From Acidimicrobiia bacterium (GTDB lineage: Bacteria > Actinomycetota > Acidimicrobiia > IMCC26256 > JAENVU01): a DNA stretch of 17,310 bases. The DNA is taken from NCBI GenBank assembly GCA_017882945.1, contig JADGON010000160.1, forward strand, positions 1 through 17,310, in the 5' to 3' direction. This document shows, piece by piece, positions 13,494 to 17,310 of the stretch. The notes under the pieces are model-generated. The model made no database searches, was not told where the DNA came from, and was given only the letters and a program-made list of their open reading frames with translations. Each line of letters begins with the position of its first letter. The stretch's first letter is position 1. Both the position numbers and the translations under genes were made by a program.

Positions 13494-14599
13494 CGTTCGC
13501 CGAACGTCGAGCGGATCCTCGAGAAGAACCCACCCTCCGCGGGTGCTGCGACCTCCTCACCGCGCAGCTCGGCGAACTGGGACAGGAGCTCGTGCTCGGC
13601 CTCGGTGAGGTCCTGGGGCACATCGACGTCGATCTGCACGAGGAGGTCCCCTCGGCCGCGGCCCTGCAGCACCGGAACGCCGCGTCCCTTGAACCTGAAC
13701 ACGTGGCCGGGTTGCGTCCCCGGCGGCACGGTGATCTCCTCCGGCCCGTCGAGCGTCTCGACGGTGAGCACGGTGCCGAGAGCCGCCTGCGTCATCGCGA
13801 TCCGGCGCTCGTGGAAGAGATCGAATCCCTGGCGCTCGAGCGACGGATGCGGACGGACCCGCACCGTGACGTACAGGTCACCGGGAACTCCGTTGCGGGG
13901 CGCGGCGGGCCCGCGTCCCGTGAGCCGGAGACGCTGCCCGTCGTCGATGCCGGCCGGAACCTCGACCTCGATGTGGCGTGTGTCGCGCACGCGACCGTCG
14001 CCACCACACGCGCTGCACGGGTTCGGGATCCGCTGGCCGGTTCCGGCGCACGCCACGCAAGGGACCGCGGTCACGAGCTGACCGAGGATCGAGCGCCGCA
14101 CCTGCCGCACCTCGCCCGCGCCGCCGCAGGAATCGCACCGGGTCGGGTGGGTACCCGGCTCGCAGCCCGATCCTTCGCATCGTTCACACGCGCTCGGCAG
14201 ATCGACGTCGAGGTTCTGGGTGGTGCCGAACGCGGCTTCGGACAGGTCGAGCTCGATGATCGCCTCGGCGTCCGGCGCGCGCTGTGGACCGGCGGCGCCG
14301 CCACCGAACTGCCCCGAGAAGAAAGCGTCGAAGAGGTCGCCGAATCCGAACGCCTCGCCCTGTGACTGGCCCGCAGCGCCGCGCCCATCGTCTCCGAACA
14401 TGTCGAAGCGGCGGCGGCGTTCCGGATCGCGCAACGTCTCGTACGCGACCGTGATCTCCTTGAAGCGCGCCTCTGCCTCGGGATTCCCCGGGTTCGCGTC
14501 CGGGTGCAGCTCCCGCGCGAGCTTCCGATAGGCGCGCTTGATCTCGTCGTCGGTGGCGTTCGAGGCGACGCCGAGCAGCGCGTAGGGATCGTTGGGCAT
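13490..14599 (-). CDS. dnaJ: Molecular chaperone DnaJ (HrcA-linked, DnaJ2 type)
   Basis: Hsp40 co-chaperone that stimulates DnaK ATPase and delivers clients. Its 369 residues contain the J domain with HPD (32-34), a short Gly/Phe-rich region (68-100), and the zinc domain with four Cys-x2-Cys repeats (138/141, 155/158, 181/184, 195/198). C-terminal substrate-binding domains follow, ending in FFSRIRSTF. All catalytic and zinc residues are present. The ATG at 14599 lies 8 bp after the hrcA stop with no obvious Shine-Dalgarno, suggesting coupling to hrcA. No dnaK or grpE is in the window; this is the second dnaJ that actinobacteria keep beside hrcA. HrcA control through the CIRCE at 15657-15683 is expected. 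Confidence 0.95.
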   Translation of the reverse strand: MPNDPYALLGVASNATDDEIKRAYRKLARELHPDANPGNPEAEARFKEITVAYETLRDPERRRRFDMFGDDGRGAAGQSQGEAFGFGDLFDAFFSGQFGGGAAGPQRAPDAEAIIELDLSEAAFGTTQNLDVDLPSACERCEGSGCEPGTHPTRCDSCGGAGEVRQVRRSILGQLVTAVPCVACAGTGQRIPNPCSACGGDGRVRDTRHIEVEVPAGIDDGQRLRLTGRGPAAPRNGVPGDLYVTVRVRPHPSLERQGFDLFHERRIAMTQAALGTVLTVETLDGPEEITVPPGTQPGHVFRFKGRGVPVLQGRGRGDLLVQIDVDVPQDLTEAEHELLSQFAELRGEEVAAPAEGGFFSRIRSTFGER

Positions 14600-14607
14600 C
14601 TGGCGAT

Positions 14608-15618
14608 TCAGCCGAGCAGGAGCCGGCCGAGCTGCTGGGACACCGCGGCGACCGCAGCCAGGGCCTGCTGGTAGTCCATCCGCGTCGGGCCGAGCACACC
14701 GACGGTTCCGGCCATCTGCCCGTCGACGCTGTAGGGCGCGAGGACGAGCGAGCAGTCCCGCAGCTCGTCGACGTCGTTCTCCGAGCCGATGCTGACCGTC
14801 AACCCCTGGTCCAGCAGGTCGCGCACGAGCGAGACCACCACAACCTGCTCCTCGAGCATCTCGAGGAGTCTGGACGCCCGCTCGGCGGTGGCAAACGCAT
14901 CCTGGTCGCCGACGATCCGGCTGGCACCACCGACGTACAGGGGCTCCGCACCCGAGATCGCCCGACGGGACAGCGCGTCCACACCGTGGCGGACCAGCCG
15001 GTCGACGACCGCGTCACCGGTCTTGGCCGATGCGGGAGTGCTGCCCAGCGACTGCTCGCGCAGTGTGTCGTCGAGCATCGCACTCGCCCGGGAGATCTGA
15101 GCCTCGTCGAAGTCTCCGGCGTTCGAGATGACTTCCTTCTCGATCGACCCGTTCGAGAGGACGGCGATCGCGAGGACCAGCTCCGGCTGGAGGGCGACGA
15201 GCTGGGCGCTGCGCACCCGGGCCGCATCGAACTGGGGACCGACCACGACCGCGGCATGGCTCGTGAGACGCGCGAGGAGCTGACTGGTCTCGTGGAGGAG
15301 GTCTTCGAGCGCGCTGTGCGCGGATGCGAAGAAGTCGGCGACGGCGCGGCGCTGGCCCGGTGGCAGCGCTCCGGCCTTGGTGAAGTGGTCGACGAAGTAG
15401 CGGTAGCCCAGGTCGGTCGGGACGCGGCCCGCGGAGGTGTGAGGCTGGACGATGTAGCCCTCGCGCTCGAGCTGGGTCATGTCGTTGCGGACGGTGGCGC
15501 TCGAGACCCCCAACGAGCGCGACTGCGCGATCGACTGGGACGCGACGGGCTGCGCGGTCTGCACGTACTCCTCGACGATTGCTCTCAGCACCGCGGCTCG
15601 GCGGTCGACTGCGTCCAT
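14608..15618 (-). CDS. hrcA: Heat-inducible transcriptional repressor HrcA
   Basis: HrcA represses chaperone operons by binding the CIRCE inverted repeat and loses activity on heat stress. The 336 residues open with a winged helix (about 1-75) including SSATVRNDMTQLEREGY and the SAGRVPTDLGYRYFVD block (62-77). A GAF-like/dimerisation core and a C-terminal VLGPTRMDYQQAL segment (about 313-325) follow, all typical of the family. The ATG at 15618 has AGAAGG with seven bases to the start codon. A near-consensus CIRCE lies 38 bp upstream, so autoregulation is expected. It heads hrcA-dnaJ-rsmE. Identity is secure. Confidence 0.97.
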   Translation of the reverse strand: MDAVDRRAAVLRAIVEEYVQTAQPVASQSIAQSRSLGVSSATVRNDMTQLEREGYIVQPHTSAGRVPTDLGYRYFVDHFTKAGALPPGQRRAVADFFASAHSALEDLLHETSQLLARLTSHAAVVVGPQFDAARVRSAQLVALQPELVLAIAVLSNGSIEKEVISNAGDFDEAQISRASAMLDDTLREQSLGSTPASAKTGDAVVDRLVRHGVDALSRRAISGAEPLYVGGASRIVGDQDAFATAERASRLLEMLEEQVVVVSLVRDLLDQGLTVSIGSENDVDELRDCSLVLAPYSVDGQMAGTVGVLGPTRMDYQQALAAVAAVSQQLGRLLLG

Positions 15619-15656
15619 ACGGGCACCTTCTTCGGCTCGCCGTGAAGGCGGGGCGG

Positions 15657-15683
15657 TTAGCAGTCGAGTCTACCGAGTGCTAC
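15657..15683. promoter_or_regulatory. CIRCE operator (HrcA binding site)
   Basis: TTAGCAGTC (15657-15665), nine-base spacer, GAGTGCTAC (15675-15683). The CIRCE consensus is TTAGCACTC-N9-GAGTGCTAA, so each half matches 8 of 9 and the spacer length is exact. It lies 38 bp upstream of the hrcA start codon. It is wholly inside the hemW reading frame, whose TAA stop is the complement of bases 15657-15659. On the minus strand the spacer contains TAGACT, a possible -10 for hrcA, which would let HrcA block RNA polymerase directly; that part is inference. Confidence 0.92.
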
Positions 15684-16847
15684 CTCGCTCGGCGGGAGCG
15701 GGGACGAGGAGCGGACAAGCAGTGCAGCTGCCGGGGCGCTCCGAGAAGCAGGAACGGAGAGGGCCACGAGCAGGCGGGTGGTGACATCGGAGGCGAGGAG
15801 GCGGCCCCGCTGGGTGAGGATCAGGCGGTCGGCGTCCGGTTCGACGAGTCCCTCCCCGATCAGATCGGTGACGAGCGCCTCCGCGTGCTTCGGGATCGGC
15901 ACGCCGCCGCGGGTGCGCACCGCCAGGAGGAGCGCCTCCTCCTCCCGGGTGGTCGAGTCGAGCAGCTCCTCGCCGGCCTCGGGCGACTCCGCGGACCGGA
16001 TGGCCGCGATGTACCGCTCCGGTGTGCGGACATTCCACCAGCGGCGCCCGTCCTCGTGCCCGTGGGCGGCCGCGCCGACCGCGAGGTAGTCACCCTGCTC
16101 CCAGTAGAGGAGGTTGTGCCGGCATTCGCCTCCGGGCCGGGCCCAGTTCGAGATCTCGTACCAGTCGAAGCCCGCCGCGCGAAGGACGTCATCCGCGATC
16201 TCGTACTTGTCCGCCTGGTCGTCGTCGTCGGGCGCGCTCCGTCCACCGCTCGCGACGTCACGCCCGAGCGGCGTCCCGGGCTCGACGGTCAGCGCGTACG
16301 CGCTCACGTGGTCGGGCGCGAGCGCGAGGGTCTCGTCGAGGGTCCGGCGCCAGTCGTCGACGGACTCACAGGGGCTGCCGTAGATCAGGTCGAGGTTGAG
16401 GTGCTCGAAGCCCGCGTCGCGCGCAAGGCGGACCGCATATTCGACTCCGGCCGGGTCATGGGTCCGGCCCAGCTCGGCGAGCACGTGCTCCTGCATCGAC
16501 TGCACGCCGAACGAGAGCCGGTTGACTCCGGCCGCCCGGTAGATCGCCAGCTGCTCCGGATCGACGGAGTCCGGGTTGCACTCGACGGTCACCTCGGCCA
16601 CGTCCTCGCGCTCGATTGCCTCAAGGATGCGGGCCAGCCCCCGAGCAGGGATGAGCGACGGCGTCCCACCGCCGAAGAACACGCTTGTCGCTCGTGGCGC
16701 CGAAGCCGTCATGCGCCGGCGGAGGTCCACCACGCACGCCTCGACGTACTCGCCGATCAGGTGCCCACGATCCGTCCACGTGGCAAAGTCGCAGTAGTCG
16801 CAGCGTTCGGCGCAGAACGGGATGTGGACGTACACGCCGAGGGCCAT
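15657..16847 (-). CDS. hemW: HemW, radical SAM heme chaperone
   Basis: A 396-residue radical SAM protein. The Fe-S motif is Cys12-x3-Cys16-x2-Cys19 followed by Asp-Phe21; Phe in place of a fourth Cys separates HemW from the oxygen-independent coproporphyrinogen oxidase HemN. GGGTPS (59-64) fits SAM binding, and HNLLYW (244-249) is the conserved HNxxYW motif of HemW linked to haem. HemW transfers haem to membrane respiratory proteins, a natural partner for the oxidase encoded nearby. After the end of the usual domain (about 360) there is a ~36-residue Ala/Ser/Pro/Leu-rich tail that runs into the CIRCE. ATG at 16847. Often annotated as HemN-like; the motifs favour HemW. Confidence 0.93.
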   Translation of the reverse strand: MALGVYVHIPFCAERCDYCDFATWTDRGHLIGEYVEACVVDLRRRMTASAPRATSVFFGGGTPSLIPARGLARILEAIEREDVAEVTVECNPDSVDPEQLAIYRAAGVNRLSFGVQSMQEHVLAELGRTHDPAGVEYAVRLARDAGFEHLNLDLIYGSPCESVDDWRRTLDETLALAPDHVSAYALTVEPGTPLGRDVASGGRSAPDDDDQADKYEIADDVLRAAGFDWYEISNWARPGGECRHNLLYWEQGDYLAVGAAAHGHEDGRRWWNVRTPERYIAAIRSAESPEAGEELLDSTTREEEALLLAVRTRGGVPIPKHAEALVTDLIGEGLVEPDADRLILTQRGRLLASDVTTRLLVALSVPASRSAPAAALLVRSSSPLPPSEVALGRLDC

Positions 16848-16863
16848 GCGGAGATTCTCCCAC

Positions 16864-16869
16864 TACCCT
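16864..16869 (+). promoter_or_regulatory. Candidate -10 element for leaderless acyl-CoA dehydrogenase transcript
   Basis: TACCCT lies nine bases before the ATG at 16879, in the 31-bp space between the divergent hemW and acyl-CoA dehydrogenase genes. No ribosome-binding site is obvious. The hexamer and distance are identical to those before phoH. No -35 is recognised; it would fall inside hemW. Confidence 0.4.
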
Positions 16870-16878
16870 CGGGAAACG

Positions 16879-17310
16879 ATGGCCCTGACGTTCGAGCTGC
16901 CCCCCGAGGCCGACGCGTACCGCGGTGAGATCCGCGAGTTCATCGCCGAGCACGCCCCGGACGGCCAGTACTCCGCCGACTGGATCCGGTGCCTCACCGA
17001 CGCCGGCTACGTGGCGCCCCATTGGCCGCGTCCCTGGGGTCGCGACGCGTCACCGATCGAACAGCTGGTGATCGACGAGGAGCTGAAGCGAGCCGCGGCA
17101 CCGAAGCCGATGAACCCGATCGGCATCGGGTGGGCCGGTCCCACCCTCCTCGTCGCCGGCACGCCCGAGCAACAGCAGCAATTCCTTCCCGGCCTGCTGG
17201 ACGGCTCCGAGATCTGGTGCCAGCTGTTCAGCGAACCGGAGGCCGGCAGCGACCTCGCGTCCCTGACGACGCGTGCGGTGCGCGACGGCGACGAGTACGT
17301 GCTCAACGGC
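16879..17310 (+). CDS. Acyl-CoA dehydrogenase family protein, N-terminal part (3' end outside window)
   Basis: An open frame of 144 codons runs from ATG 16879 to the window edge. It begins with the helical N-terminal domain of acyl-CoA dehydrogenases (PEADAYRGEIREFIAEHAP, then WP and GWAGPTLLVAGTPEQQQQFLP), followed by CQLFSEPEAGSDLASLTTRA. That last block is the flavin-contacting strand of the family (usual form CQLFSEPGAGSD). Members oxidise acyl-CoA thioesters at the alpha-beta bond with FAD, passing electrons to electron-transfer flavoprotein. The substrate cannot be told; the WP.PWGG-like region and pattern resemble the actinobacterial FadE group used on long-chain or sterol side chains, which is a guess. 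The catalytic Glu lies beyond the window. Divergent from hemW. Confidence 0.9.
   Translation, partial: MALTFELPPEADAYRGEIREFIAEHAPDGQYSADWIRCLTDAGYVAPHWPRPWGRDASPIEQLVIDEELKRAAAPKPMNPIGIGWAGPTLLVAGTPEQQQQFLPGLLDGSEIWCQLFSEPEAGSDLASLTTRAVRDGDEYVLNG

Noticed and set aside
15657..16847. Oxygen-independent coproporphyrinogen III oxidase (HemN)
   Set aside because: The Fe-S motif has Phe in place of the fourth Cys of HemN and the protein has HNxxYW, both pointing to HemW.
1..17310. Insertion sequences, CRISPR arrays, tRNA or rRNA genes, prophage or defence genes
   Set aside because: No transposase-like or phage-like reading frame, no regularly spaced repeats and no tRNA/rRNA-like segment was seen; coding density is almost complete with recognised housekeeping genes.

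Overview
This 17.3 kb window comes from a GC-rich bacterial chromosome, very probably an actinobacterium. An early-branching lineage such as Acidimicrobiia is my guess from gene order, BldD and gene content; no marker gene settles it. Coding density is very high. Fourteen of the sixteen CDS sit on the minus strand, many joined by GTGA/ATGA stop-start overlaps. Only the two genes cut by the window edges are on the plus strand.

Layout, left to right. 1-291: C-terminal end of an unrecognised plus-strand gene. 290-353: a perfect 13-bp inverted repeat overlapping the stop codons of that gene and of recO, probably a shared terminator. 353-8123 (minus): one long cluster read as ctaC-ctaD-ctaE-ctaF (a cytochrome-c-fused, caa3-type oxidase), ctaG (its assembly factor), two related cupredoxin genes, uppS and recO. 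8124-8293: a strong hairpin ending the next operon, plus the likely cox promoter region. 8294-12088 (minus): phoH-ybeY-CBS/CorC protein-era, an RNA-processing and ribosome-maturation cluster whose first gene looks leaderless. 12136-12621 (minus): a BldD-family regulator with the two c-di-GMP-binding motifs. 12714-15618 (minus): hrcA-dnaJ-rsmE, with a near-perfect CIRCE operator at 15657-15683. 15657-16847 (minus): hemW, whose stop codon lies inside that CIRCE. 16879-17310 (plus): N-terminal part of an acyl-CoA dehydrogenase, divergent from hemW.

The backbone hemW-hrcA-dnaJ-rsmE-phoH-ybeY-corC-era-recO-uppS is a familiar housekeeping neighbourhood in Gram-positive bacteria. What stands out is a complete aerobic terminal-oxidase and cupredoxin cassette lodged between era and uppS/recO, a BldD-like regulator inside the stress/RNA cluster, and the CIRCE merged with the hemW 3' end. 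I found no mobile element, CRISPR array, tRNA or rRNA, and no convincing entirely new system. The most novel unit is the oxidase plus two type-1 copper proteins in one apparent operon.
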